64,000 nucleotides of DNA, from positions 1 to 64,000 of the forward strand of contig NZ_CDSE01000021.1 in the NCBI RefSeq assembly GCF_001373415.1. The letters are read 5' to 3'. Numbering within the stretch: position 1 is the first letter of the stretch; every line of letters starts with the position of its first letter. Shown here piece by piece: positions 43,749 to 52,762 of the stretch. The position numbers were made by a program, and so were the translations under genes. The stretch comes from Paenibacillus dakarensis (GTDB taxonomy: Bacteria > Bacillota > Bacilli > Paenibacillales > Paenibacillaceae). The notes under the pieces were generated by a model that saw only the letters and a program-made list of their open reading frames with translations, was not told the origin of the DNA and searched no databases.

Positions 43749-45143
43749 ATGAATTTACGAATGGGTAAGCGTTTGATGTTTACGGTATTAATTGGGGCAT
43801 TGTTAACACCTCAAAGTTTGCAGGCGGCAAAAGCAGACACCAGCGCAAAGGGTGCCCAGAACAGTGGCAGTCCAGGTGCTGTATCTGTACAGAAATACGA
43901 TTTGGAAAAGAGATATACCTATAAAACCGATCGATTCACAATAAGCTTGCCCTCTTCGTGGGAGAAGAAATTAACGGCCCAGGAGAGCAAAGACGCAGTC
44001 GTGTTTTATTACACTTCTTCAAACAACACGTTAAAACGCGAATTTCTATTCAGCGTTGAATGGATTGCTAAAGAACATTGGGGTGTTTGGCAGAAGAACG
44101 GATTTTTCAAGGAGCTCGGCCGCACAGAGCAAGTTGTCTATGCGCTGCATAAACCGAGCGAAAGCCCTTTCGCGTCTGCGATGAAAGGAGCGGACTACAA
44201 AGAGACACAGAAAATGCTGAAGCAGCTGGACACCGTCCTTGGTTTTAAGCTGCTGGACCCAGTGTCACCGCACCCGTCGAAGGAGCTGATCCTGACCGAT
44301 GCGGGGCAGGCGGCAGAGCTTTACTTATTTGGACTGCAGCACCGGAATGCGTCTATTCAGTATGCTGCCTTCTCGAAGGAAATGAAGAAGCGGATGCTGA
44401 AGCCTTTTGAGAGCTTGAATTGGGTAACGGGTGTATCCAGCCCATGGATTACCGGTTGGAAAATCAACAAGCAAACCTCGGTGGACAGCACTCATCAAAC
44501 GATCGAGGTCACCCTTAATACGGCAACCTCGGCAGGACCTGATAAGCCCGTACGGCTTACTATTTCACTTGCCCTGGAAGGCGGCAAACAATGGGTTGTC
44601 GACAATGTGAAAATCGAGGGTGCGCTGCCGAGAAGCGGCTTAACTAATAATGGTGCGGTTTCACCGCAGTCATTTACCGTAGAGGATGCAAGAAAGCTTG
44701 CGCTTCAGGCGGTCTCTCATTACTGGTATATGAATTCCGGTGGAACCTATAAGAATGGAGGGGCTATCAAGGAGTTCTCAATTAAAGGAAAAGGCGATCA
44801 TTACAGATGGATGGGCAATGACCTTGACACCAAGGCGAAGCTGAGCGCCTATTTGCAGGAAGTGTACACCAAGGAGCGCGTTGAGCGGTTCTTGAGCAGC
44901 CAACTGGCGTCAGGCAATTTAGCCGAGAAAGATGGACGTTTGGCTCAGCCGAACGCCGATGGGGGAAGCATTCTTGATTGGGCGAATGCCAAGATAGAAC
45001 TGACTGGAGAAAGCAAAAATCACAAAACGTTTCGCTATATCGTACCAGCAGGCGGTTCTGATAAAAAGACGATGAACATCGGCTTTAGCTATGTAGAAGG
45101 ATCCGGTTGGAGAATTGACGAAGATATTCGTGAGATTCGATAA
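43749..45143 (+). CDS. Secreted protein with C-terminal IseA (DL-endopeptidase inhibitor)-like domain
   Basis: 464 residues from the ATG at 43749, chosen for GAAGGGG 8 nt upstream; an ATG two codons earlier is also possible. Signal peptide with cleavage near Q-A-A-K-A. The first third is an unassigned beta-rich domain (Y-K-T-D-R-F-T-I-S-L-P-S-S-W), then an NTF2-like region (about 180-290). The last ~150 residues match the IseA/YoeB pattern (H-Y-W-Y-M-N, Y-R-W-M-G-N-D-L-D-T-K-A-K-L, Y-T-K-E-R-V). IseA inhibits D,L-endopeptidases that cut peptidoglycan stem peptides, so it may protect the wall. The inhibitory role here is inferred. Confidence 0.72.
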   Translation: MNLRMGKRLMFTVLIGALLTPQSLQAAKADTSAKGAQNSGSPGAVSVQKYDLEKRYTYKTDRFTISLPSSWEKKLTAQESKDAVVFYYTSSNNTLKREFLFSVEWIAKEHWGVWQKNGFFKELGRTEQVVYALHKPSESPFASAMKGADYKETQKMLKQLDTVLGFKLLDPVSPHPSKELILTDAGQAAELYLFGLQHRNASIQYAAFSKEMKKRMLKPFESLNWVTGVSSPWITGWKINKQTSVDSTHQTIEVTLNTATSAGPDKPVRLTISLALEGGKQWVVDNVKIEGALPRSGLTNNGAVSPQSFTVEDARKLALQAVSHYWYMNSGGTYKNGGAIKEFSIKGKGDHYRWMGNDLDTKAKLSAYLQEVYTKERVERFLSSQLASGNLAEKDGRLAQPNADGGSILDWANAKIELTGESKNHKTFRYIVPAGGSDKKTMNIGFSYVEGSGWRIDEDIREIR

Positions 45144-45165
45144 GCAGAGGCCTGCTGGCTGCTTT

Positions 45166-45216
45166 AAATAGTCCCGACAGGAGTATTTCGGGCTGCACGG
45201 GGACTACCCCTTTTTA
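45166..45216 (+). terminator. Terminator-like hairpin after the IseA-like gene
   Basis: TAGTCCC pairs with GGGACTA over about 35 nt, with a competing CCCGA/TCGGG inner stem, followed by CCCCTTTTT. The large loop makes the exact fold uncertain. Confidence 0.55.
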
Positions 45217-45509
45217 AGTATAAGCGTCATCCCCATGAACATTGCATTTCAATTCGCGGACGAAAGACGCGTTTACCTCGAATTTTGGTGATAATCCCTC
45301 CATAATAGCTCCTTCCAAATCGCAGACCATTTTCCTCTCACCGTTGTGATTACGGTTACTTGCACGATTGGATATGTCGAAAATCTTCTGTTACGCCACT
45401 TTGCTTATGGATGTTTATTTTGTACCTACTAATCTAAAAAAGCAGGAATTGGTAAAATTTTCTCGAATCATAGGAGGTGATTTCATCGAATTGAATGGAG
45501 TGAACACGG
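45217..45509. other. Intergenic region before the chemotaxis receptor
   Basis: About 290 bases without a recognisable gene. Just before the receptor is a consensus ribosome site AGGAGGTGATT at 45474-45484 that does not serve the receptor start (it is 25 nt away); a TTG at 45491 could open a leader peptide of nine codons ending at the receptor start. This is a weak but neat arrangement. Confidence 0.35.
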
Positions 45510-46958
45510 GTGGTTGACCAGGGAAGTGAACTATATCAACGCAATAAGTTAATGGTCTGTTTATTATGGGGGGCTTTGATTTTAGGCATTGGAGCAAGCT
45601 ACGAGTCGATTGCGAAGATGTTGATGCTAGCGGAAATCGGAGGCGTGGTCGCTCTCGTCTGCACGGTTATGCTTTGGAGGCGCATCGCGCTGCCGTATTT
45701 AATGTATGTCGTCGCGGTCGGATTGAACGTTATCGCAATCGGGTTTATTTATGTGTCAGTGGGATACCACAATTCGCTGATCATCTATTTGGGACTCGCA
45801 ATCGTTACGATTTATCATAATATTCGCCCGCTTATTGTATACGGCGGGATCTCCGTTGTTGCGCTTAATTATTTCTTGCAAACGCATGAAGGATATACCA
45901 CAATCGATCCAATCGGCGCGAACGCCTTTCTGATTCTGACGCTCGTTACGCTTGCCTTCCAGGGCCAAATCGGTGCTAAATTGACCAAGAAAATCGAGGC
46001 GGGCGCGAAAGAATCGGAATTAGCCAGACGGCACACGGATAAGGTGCTGAGTGAGGTTACGACTTCAGTCAAAATATTAAGCCGCTCGGCTCAAAACCTT
46101 TCTTCCAACGCGGGGGTTACCGGGAAAATTTCCGAAGAGGTTACGACCGCCTTCCATGAAATTGCCAGTGGTATGGAAGTGCAAGCGGGCAGCGTATCGG
46201 ATGTATCCGAAGCGATGGAGGACGTTAACAAGGTGGTTGCGAATGCGACAGGCGCTTCAGTCAGCATGAGTGAAAAACTGCGCAATACGGCACAGATTAC
46301 CACGCTTGGTCAAGCCAATATGGAGCAGCTATCAAAAAATATGGCGGAGATCGATCATAGCGTGACAGAAACGGCCGGTATCATAAATGAAGTCAACGAG
46401 GAAAATGAGAAAATCGGTGAAATCGTCGCTTCCATAAGCGAAATTGCCAATCAGACGAACCTCCTCTCCTTAAACGCTTCGATTGAGGCATCAAGAGCGG
46501 GTGAGAATGGCAGAGGGTTTGCCGTCGTTGCCACGGAGATACGCAAGCTGTCGTTGAATGCTCATATGGCGTCGGAAAATATTGCGCTCAGCCTTGGATC
46601 GATTCAGAAGAAGATTGGCCACGCCGCCGAGAGCGTTGAGCAGGGGCTGGAGGCTGCTCAGTCCGGCTCCAGATCGGTGACGAACGCGGTTGAATTTTTC
46701 GCGAGTATCAAGCAAAACTCGGAGGAAGTGCTGGAGCAGGCTGAGATGCTTAATGCCATGAACGAGCAATTGCTTGCTTCGTCGAAGCAGGTCACGGATC
46801 AGATGAACGCTGTGGCAAACGTGACGGAGCAATCAGCTGCATCGGTCGAGGAGGTATTGGCCAGCGCCGATGTTCAGAAAAGCCGCGTTAACGATATCGT
46901 GGAAAGCATTGAGGAGTTGAGTCAAATAACAGGAAAGCTTAGCGATCTTGTGAAGTAG
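45510..46958 (+). CDS. Membrane methyl-accepting chemotaxis-type protein, multi-helix sensor
   Basis: 482 residues. The first ~165 residues are about six closely spaced membrane helices without a large extracellular domain, unlike classical receptors. No HAMP domain was recognised. The cytoplasmic part carries the signalling tip [17 protein letters not shown] (about 315-331), with serines at places where alanines are usual. It may sense membrane state, an electron carrier or a gas. GTG start at 45510, the only one left open by a stop at 45501; ATGGAG lies 9 nt upstream. Confidence 0.88.
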   Translation: MVDQGSELYQRNKLMVCLLWGALILGIGASYESIAKMLMLAEIGGVVALVCTVMLWRRIALPYLMYVVAVGLNVIAIGFIYVSVGYHNSLIIYLGLAIVTIYHNIRPLIVYGGISVVALNYFLQTHEGYTTIDPIGANAFLILTLVTLAFQGQIGAKLTKKIEAGAKESELARRHTDKVLSEVTTSVKILSRSAQNLSSNAGVTGKISEEVTTAFHEIASGMEVQAGSVSDVSEAMEDVNKVVANATGASVSMSEKLRNTAQITTLGQANMEQLSKNMAEIDHSVTETAGIINEVNEENEKIGEIVASISEIANQTNLLSLNASIEASRAGENGRGFAVVATEIRKLSLNAHMASENIALSLGSIQKKIGHAAESVEQGLEAAQSGSRSVTNAVEFFASIKQNSEEVLEQAEMLNAMNEQLLASSKQVTDQMNAVANVTEQSAASVEEVLASADVQKSRVNDIVESIEELSQITGKLSDLVK

Positions 46959-47001
46959 TGTTATGGTAAACCGTAATTTATATCCCCAGGGAGATATTCT
47001 G

Positions 47002-48141
47002 ATGGTTGATGTCTTTGCGGTAGCTGAAATTATTGTCCAGCACATTAAGAACCATTACCCCCAAGATGTTGCGATTGTGGGGTATTACGGGTCTTATCTC
47101 CAGGGCAGAGCGACGGAACGATCGGATTTGGATTTCTTCTTCATTCCAGCCACGGAGAGAGGCAGACAAGTGGAATGCCAGTTTATCATCGACGGCATCG
47201 GATTTGATTTCTGGCCAATCGGATGGGATCGTGCTGAAAGAATGGCAAGATCTGAGGAGTGGAACACGACAATCATAGCAGACTGTGAACTTTTGTATGT
47301 CCGATCAGAGAATGATCTTGCGAGATTCATGGAACTTCGCGAGACGATCTCCAATATGGGGGATGAATCCAAAACGTCTGCGATGATCAGCCAAGCCGAG
47401 TCTGTTCTAAAAGATTGTCTGATCAGCATAGCTAAAATGCGGCTTACCGAAAATTCCGGGGATTTATCCTATTTACGAATCCAGGCTCAAGCAATTTCGG
47501 GAAACATTTTCAAGGCTCTCGGCTTCTTGAATCAAATCTACTATAAGCGCAGCTGGGGCCACTATCGTGAGCAAGTCAGAAATCTGCCTATGAAGCCGGA
47601 ACAGCTGGATCAATACCTGGATATTATTATGTTCAGCACCGTTCCTGATGAATTGATGTCAGCGTGCGAGAATTTGACTGCTGATACACTTCGCCTAATA
47701 TCGGAGCGGCACAACAAACAAGAGGGGATTCGCTCATATAAAGAACGAATGAAGGGGTACTATGAAGAGGAAAGGGCAGTCCTGAACAAACTGTTAACCG
47801 CGTGTGAAAAAGGCCATTACGAAACAGCCTTCTTCGTTGCTGCCGGAGTACAAGACGCGTTATCCCGAATTTTGTACGCAGCAGAAAAGGGACGTTGGCC
47901 AGGTATTGCTGATTTAGGCGAGCACCGCGAGTTTTATGTTCGTTATGGTTATCCCGATCTTGCCGCGCTTCTGGATCCGTCCGATTTCGAACCGTTGCGA
48001 TTAGCTGTTCTACAGCTTATTGAAAAGTTAGAGAATCACCTCAACACAGAAGGAGTGCCTATGAACCAATTCGGCTCTGTTCCGGAATTTGAATCATTTT
48101 ACAAAAACAGATGGTCTGATGAAGGGGAACGAACGAAGTAA
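47002..48141 (+). CDS. Nucleotidyltransferase-fold (aminoglycoside adenylyltransferase-like) protein
   Basis: 379 residues from the ATG at 47002 (GGGAGA 8 nt upstream); a start at 46963, four bases after the chemotaxis gene, is also possible. The polymerase-beta-type active site is complete: G30-S-Y-L-Q-G, then S-D42-L-D44 carrying two metal-binding aspartates. The ~250 C-terminal residues are helical, resembling a substrate-binding domain of kanamycin-type adenylyltransferases. It would transfer an NMP group to a small molecule or nucleic acid end. It is followed by two phosphoesterase genes at 30 nt and by overlap, suggesting one operon. Confidence 0.8.
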   Translation: MVDVFAVAEIIVQHIKNHYPQDVAIVGYYGSYLQGRATERSDLDFFFIPATERGRQVECQFIIDGIGFDFWPIGWDRAERMARSEEWNTTIIADCELLYVRSENDLARFMELRETISNMGDESKTSAMISQAESVLKDCLISIAKMRLTENSGDLSYLRIQAQAISGNIFKALGFLNQIYYKRSWGHYREQVRNLPMKPEQLDQYLDIIMFSTVPDELMSACENLTADTLRLISERHNKQEGIRSYKERMKGYYEEERAVLNKLLTACEKGHYETAFFVAAGVQDALSRILYAAEKGRWPGIADLGEHREFYVRYGYPDLAALLDPSDFEPLRLAVLQLIEKLENHLNTEGVPMNQFGSVPEFESFYKNRWSDEGERTK

Positions 48142-48171
48142 ACATCATAGTGAGCAGAGGGCGGTGGAGAT

Positions 48172-49062
48172 ATGGTTCGATTTTTGTACATCACTGATAC
48201 ACATTTGGGATCGAATGGTGCAGGGTTTCAGCAGCAGCCTGCCTATCCTGATCAACTTGGCCATTTGCTGGATGGCATCCGTCATATACTCAAGGAGGAG
48301 TCGGAAATCGACTTCATCCTGCACGGCGGGGATATGGTGCACGGCTGTTCAGAGCATACGATTGAAATGGCAAGGGAAGCTTTCCAATTTGATGTTCCGC
48401 TCTATTTGTCTGTCGGCAATCATGACCTCGACCGACCGGATGCCGCGGAACTATGGCTTAAGCACGCACCTGGATTCTTCGCTTCAGGCAAGGCGCTGGA
48501 TTATCAGGTCCAGGTCAACGGGGTTATGCTGCACGTGATGCCAAATCAGTGGGACCGGGAGCAGTTGTACTATTGGAAGCAGGCACAGGATCCGTTCTAT
48601 ACGGAGGATCAGATGCGCAGGTTGGAAGCTGATATCCGCAGAGATCCCGATCTCATTCACCTGCTGGCTGTACATAATCCGGTTTTCGGTGTGATGCCGG
48701 AACAAACCGGTCTCATGGAAGTCATTCATGAGGTGGACAGCGATTTTCGCCGCTATATTCTTGATCTGATGGATAGGTATCCGCAGCTAAAGTGCGTGCT
48801 GTCCGGTCATAACCATATTAATTCGCTATACCATGTGGAAGGTGGACTGCTTCTATCATCCAGCTCTTTAATCGAGACTCCGTTTGAATACAAAATCATT
48901 GAAATCAATCAGAACCGGATTCAGGTAGAGACCAGAAGCCTGCCGATCCAATCGCCATTGAAATCAAGCCAAAGCGCTGACTTCATGCCCGACTACAGGG
49001 TAGATCGCAGCTACGTTCAGGGAAGAAGACAAGACAGGGAGGCGGTGTTCAAGTGGGAATGA
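48172..49062 (+). CDS. Metallophosphoesterase (calcineurin-like)
   Basis: 296 residues. All five metal motifs of the family are visible: D9-T-H11, G-G-D (H-G-G-D-M-V-H), G-N-H-D, a histidine in A-V-H-N-P, and G-H-N-H. This points to a two-metal phosphodiesterase, like the CpdA/GpdQ group. Cytoplasmic, no signal peptide. The last codons overlap the next gene by ATGA. Substrate unknown; candidates are cyclic nucleotides, glycerophosphodiesters or the product of the nucleotidyltransferase upstream. Confidence 0.9.
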   Translation: MVRFLYITDTHLGSNGAGFQQQPAYPDQLGHLLDGIRHILKEESEIDFILHGGDMVHGCSEHTIEMAREAFQFDVPLYLSVGNHDLDRPDAAELWLKHAPGFFASGKALDYQVQVNGVMLHVMPNQWDREQLYYWKQAQDPFYTEDQMRRLEADIRRDPDLIHLLAVHNPVFGVMPEQTGLMEVIHEVDSDFRRYILDLMDRYPQLKCVLSGHNHINSLYHVEGGLLLSSSSLIETPFEYKIIEINQNRIQVETRSLPIQSPLKSSQSADFMPDYRVDRSYVQGRRQDREAVFKWE

Positions 49063-49844
49063 ATATCCTGCAGTACAATGTCTTAGATGGATGCCAGGAC
49101 GAGGAGCGGTTAGCAGGCCTTGACTCCTGGATCACCTCGCAGCCTTATGATGTCATCGGATTTAATGAGTTAAATGGTTGGATACAGAGCAAGCTCGCTT
49201 CCTATGCTCTCCGTTGGGGGTACGGCTACAGTTACGTGTATGAGACGCATAGGAGTAAATACTATGTTGGGCTCGTATCGAAGTTTCCGATTGAGATCAT
49301 TAGCAGGACAGAGGAGCCCTTCCACCATGGCTTGCTCCATGTGAAGGTCAATGATGTGCATTTTCTGATTACCCATCTGTGTCCGTCCGATTCCTTGAAG
49401 CGGGAACGGGAGACGGAATACATTGCCGGGATCGTCCGAAGCATCACCGAACCACTGCTCGTGATGGGCGACCTTAATACGTTATCGCCGCATGATGAAC
49501 CGTTCTACATGGAATGCGGCATCGCTCATACACTCGCACAGGAAGATAGGTTGAGGAAGAAGTTTATGCACGGAGGAATGATTAATTATAAGCCAATGCA
49601 AATCCTGCTTGACGCGGGCTTGTCGGATGCAGGACATCATAGCGGACAAGAGAGAGAGCTTCCTTTTCAATATTCAGTTCCAACTTCCGTTAATCAAGAT
49701 CATATGCACGCAGCTTGCTTGAGGCTGGATTATGTCTTGGTCAATGAATCCTTGCGGAAGCGAGGGCCGGCTGCTTCCATCGTTCGTGATGCGCATGTAG
49801 ACGGGTTGTCTGATCATTACCCGATCAGGTGTGAGTGGTCTTAG
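49059..49844 (+). CDS. Endonuclease/exonuclease/phosphatase (EEP) family protein
   Basis: 261 residues from the ATG at 49059, which overlaps the previous stop; a GTG at 49053 is also open. EEP signatures are present: G-F-N-E-L-N near residue 35, L-I-T-H-L near 107, M-G-D-L-N-T near 140, and S-D-H-Y-P-I near the end. These bind Mg2+ and hydrolyse phosphodiesters in nucleic acids, inositol phosphates or sphingomyelin. No signal peptide. Tight coupling with the metallophosphoesterase suggests they work on the same substrate. Confidence 0.88.
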   Translation: MNILQYNVLDGCQDEERLAGLDSWITSQPYDVIGFNELNGWIQSKLASYALRWGYGYSYVYETHRSKYYVGLVSKFPIEIISRTEEPFHHGLLHVKVNDVHFLITHLCPSDSLKRERETEYIAGIVRSITEPLLVMGDLNTLSPHDEPFYMECGIAHTLAQEDRLRKKFMHGGMINYKPMQILLDAGLSDAGHHSGQERELPFQYSVPTSVNQDHMHAACLRLDYVLVNESLRKRGPAASIVRDAHVDGLSDHYPIRCEWS

Positions 49845-49896
49845 GCAGGCCAAGTGAACCTGCCCGGGAGATTAGCAGGCTGATCGTTGTAGCATC

Positions 49897-49950
49897 GGCA
49901 AAAAGAAGAACACGGTTCCTCAATACAGGAGCGGTGTTCTTCTTTTTGCC
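49897..49950. terminator. Terminator after the phosphoesterase operon
   Basis: GGCAAAAAGAAGAACACG pairs with its complement at 49932-49950 around a loop with TTCCT/AGGA. T-rich on both strands, so it can work in either direction. Confidence 0.88.
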
Positions 49951-50075
49951 TGGATAGGGAGATGTCCATGGGGGCGGAAAGAGAAGATTTCCCGCATATA
50001 TCCTTCTCCTAACGGGTAAGTACTAACAACACAGTTCATCTCATGACGATGAGATTAGAAAGGGGTTTGAAACGA

Positions 50076-50852
50076 ATGAAGCGCAAACTATTAATAACAG
50101 GTGCGGCGGGTACCATAGGGAATGTGCTTTTTAAGGGGCTTAAGCAGGACAACAGGTATGACATTGTCGGAGCGGATATACAAGCCGACGAGGAGCAGGG
50201 CATTGTACAATTGGACATCGATGACGAGGCGCGGCTGGCCGAGCTGACGCAAGGAATTGACACGGTGCTCCATTTTGCCTGGATAAAGGACAACGATGAT
50301 TTTCTCGGTAAGGTGCTGGAGGGAAATGTGAGCGGAGCATACAAGTTATTCGAGGCAGCCGTGCAAAATGGTGTTCGCCGCCTTGTATTCGCCAGCTCCA
50401 ATCATGCGACGGGTTATTACAAGACAAGCGAGAAGGTAGAGCCGGATGACCCGTACCGTCCGGACAGCTTTTACGGGCTCAGCAAATGCTATATCGAGCT
50501 GCTCGGCAGGCTTTATTCAGACCAAGGGAAGATCTCTTCAATCAATATTCGCATAGGCAACTTTCCCGGAGACAACCGTCCCCATTCAGAGCGTGCGGGG
50601 CGTATATGGATATCCGAGCGTGATATGCTTGAGCTGGTCGTTTGCTGTATAGAAGCTGATGACGAGCTGAAATATTTAAATTTATACGGCACCTCGGCCA
50701 ATCGTGATAACTATTACAACATAGATTATCTGGAGGAGTTGATTGGTTACAAGCCTCAGGATGACGCAGCAAAGCTGCTTGAGCAGGCCAAGGCAGAAGG
50801 ACGGAAAGTCGCTCAGGATGAAACGATCTATCAGGGGGGACAGCAGCAGTAG
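50076..50852 (+). CDS. NAD-dependent epimerase/dehydratase, uronate-dehydrogenase-like
   Basis: 258 residues from the ATG at 50076 (AAAGGGG 10 nt upstream). Short-chain Rossmann fold with G-A-A-G-T-I-G near the N-terminus and the active-site Y-G-L-S-K. The segments F-A-S-S-N-H-A-T-G-Y-Y, R-P-D-S-F-Y-G and L-Y-G-T-S-A-N closely follow the uronate dehydrogenase pattern, so it may oxidise galacturonate or glucuronate to the aldarate lactone. This fits the nearby plant-polysaccharide genes, though it is a separate unit with its own terminator. Confidence 0.85.
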   Translation: MKRKLLITGAAGTIGNVLFKGLKQDNRYDIVGADIQADEEQGIVQLDIDDEARLAELTQGIDTVLHFAWIKDNDDFLGKVLEGNVSGAYKLFEAAVQNGVRRLVFASSNHATGYYKTSEKVEPDDPYRPDSFYGLSKCYIELLGRLYSDQGKISSINIRIGNFPGDNRPHSERAGRIWISERDMLELVVCCIEADDELKYLNLYGTSANRDNYYNIDYLEELIGYKPQDDAAKLLEQAKAEGRKVAQDETIYQGGQQQ

Positions 50853-50905
50853 CCACTCATGTGTACGAAAAATGAAAGAGTACGAGTACAGCATAATTCT
50901 AATTT

Positions 50906-50932
50906 AGGGCCGCCATTTTGGCGGCCCTTTAG
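50906..50932 (+). terminator. Terminator of the uronate-dehydrogenase-like gene
   Basis: AGGGCCGCC ATTTT GGCGGCCCT hairpin, followed by TTA only. A strong stem with a short T run. Confidence 0.8.
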
Positions 50933-51005
50933 CATACCGTGAAAATCTCAGCGTCAATTTCCAGGTAAAGATAATACAACGGATGTAAAGATGTTTTTCT
51001 AGTTT

Positions 51006-51035
51006 TTGGAGTGTGACTCCGTCTAGAATTATAAA
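51006..51035 (+). promoter_or_regulatory. Probable promoter of the rhamnosidase/ABC operon
   Basis: TTGGAG, 18 nt, TATAAA, about 40 nt upstream of the lipoprotein start. A GGAGT/ACTCC inverted repeat overlaps the -35 box and may be an operator. Weak -35 box, as expected for a promoter needing an activator. Confidence 0.45.
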
Positions 51036-51073
51036 TGTAAGGTTATATCAGAATCCGTTAGGGGGAGTAATTG

Positions 51074-52753
51074 ATGCAGCTTGTTAAACGTATGAGTGTT
51101 ATGCTAACCGTTACCCTGGCCCTCGCTGCCGCGCTCAGTGGATGCGGAGGCGGCGAAAGCAAGCCCGCGGCCGATCCGGCGCCACCTGCACCTGCACCTG
51201 CTCCGGTGTCCAAGGAAAACCAGGATCCCAATGCCAAGTCCAAGTACGACCCGCCGATTAAAGTGAGAATGGTGCTGTCTCAAGCGGTCAACACGACCTT
51301 CCCCGAGGGGGATTCCATGAGCAATAACTTGTGGACCCGTACCCTTCTGGAAGAGGACGGCATCCAGATTGAAGACGTGTGGACGGTGGATGAATCACAG
51401 TATAACGAAAAGCTTAATGTTGCGATCGCCTCCGGTGACCTGCCGGATGTTTTCCAGGTTACTCCGACACAGCTGCAGCAGCTGGTGGACGCTGACCAAC
51501 TGGCCGATTTAACGGAAGCATATAAGAACAGCATCTCGCCTCTGGCGGATGAAAAACTGCGTGAGGACGGCGGAGTCGGTATCGAATCGGCTACCTTTGA
51601 CGGTAAACTGATGGCTTTGCCGTATACCACGGCAGCAATGGACGGAGCCATGATGCTGTGGGTCCGGAAAGACTGGCTCGATAACCTGGGGCTTCCGGAG
51701 CCGAAGACCATGGATGACGTGTTCAAAATTTCAAGCGCTTTCACAAAACAAGATCCTGACAAGAACGGAAAGAACGATACCTTCGGAATCGGCTTCCGAA
51801 AAGACATTTTTTCCGGATTTGGCGGCATGACCGGCTTTTTCAACAGCTTCCATGCTTACAAAAACATGTGGGTTCTTGATGAAAGCACAGGGCAGCTCGT
51901 TCACGGCGGTGTCCAGCCAGAGATGAAGGCTGCGCTTGCCAAGCTTCAGGAGATGTATAAAGCAGGGGAGATCGACAAGGAATTTACGGTTAAAGGAACG
52001 CCGCAGATCCAGGAAGACCTGGCTGCTGGACGTATAGGTATGATATTCGGGGGAATGGCGGAGCCGCTGTCCAACCTAAATAAATCAGTACAGAATGACC
52101 CGAATGCCGTATGGGAGTGCTATCCGCTGCCTTCCATAGACGGGGAGACGGCCAGACCGCAAATCTCCTCGATGCCGCCAGTTTACTTCGTGGTCAACAA
52201 GAACAGCAAAAATCCTGAGGCTATCATGAAAATGATGAATCTCTGGGTGGAGAAATGGTTCGGTGAGACGGCTGACGGCAAATTTGACTATGATAACGGC
52301 TTCCCGACCCATAAGTACTATACAGTGAGAACCTATGGGGCGAGAAAAAATCTCGACAACTACCTCATGATCGGCGAAGCGCTCAAAACCGGAGATACGA
52401 GCAAGCTGAATCCCGGACAGCTGGGCAACTACAACCAGGTGAAGCAGTATCTGGACGGCGACAAGAGCATGTGGAATTATGCCAAAATCTTCGGTCCGGA
52501 AGGCTCGCTCGGCGTTTTAAATCATTATGTTAATGAGGGCCTGCTGCTTCCGGACGCCTATCAGGGCATCCCCACAAGTACGATGGTCAAGCGTAACAGT
52601 ACCGTTGGGGATTTAATGCAGCAAACTTATATGAACATCGTCCAGGGTGAGCCGATCGACAGCTTTGATGCCTTCGTTGAAAACTGGAAAAAGCTCGGCG
52701 GGGATGAAATCACGAAGGAAGTCAACGATTGGTATGCCAGTCAGAAAAAATAG
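51074..52753 (+). CDS. Extracellular solute-binding lipoprotein (sugar ABC transporter)
   Basis: 559 residues from the ATG at 51074 (GGGGGAG upstream). Lipoprotein signal ending in A-L-S-G-C24, then a Pro/Ala-rich tether (P-A-P-P-A-P-A-P-A-P-V) and a large family 1 binding domain with D-L-P-D-V-F near residue 125. It is not closely similar to the lipoprotein at 1527. It delivers an oligosaccharide, probably rhamnose-containing given the GH78 enzyme in the operon, to the permeases that follow. Confidence 0.93.
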   Translation: MQLVKRMSVMLTVTLALAAALSGCGGGESKPAADPAPPAPAPAPVSKENQDPNAKSKYDPPIKVRMVLSQAVNTTFPEGDSMSNNLWTRTLLEEDGIQIEDVWTVDESQYNEKLNVAIASGDLPDVFQVTPTQLQQLVDADQLADLTEAYKNSISPLADEKLREDGGVGIESATFDGKLMALPYTTAAMDGAMMLWVRKDWLDNLGLPEPKTMDDVFKISSAFTKQDPDKNGKNDTFGIGFRKDIFSGFGGMTGFFNSFHAYKNMWVLDESTGQLVHGGVQPEMKAALAKLQEMYKAGEIDKEFTVKGTPQIQEDLAAGRIGMIFGGMAEPLSNLNKSVQNDPNAVWECYPLPSIDGETARPQISSMPPVYFVVNKNSKNPEAIMKMMNLWVEKWFGETADGKFDYDNGFPTHKYYTVRTYGARKNLDNYLMIGEALKTGDTSKLNPGQLGNYNQVKQYLDGDKSMWNYAKIFGPEGSLGVLNHYVNEGLLLPDAYQGIPTSTMVKRNSTVGDLMQQTYMNIVQGEPIDSFDAFVENWKKLGGDEITKEVNDWYASQKK

Positions 52754-52762
52754 GTAAAAGAG

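Noticed and set aside
45474..45512. A leader peptide gene before the chemotaxis receptor.
   Set aside because: The ribosome site is perfect, but the peptide would be only about nine codons from a TTG with no repeated or regulatory codons. Evidence too thin for a feature of its own.
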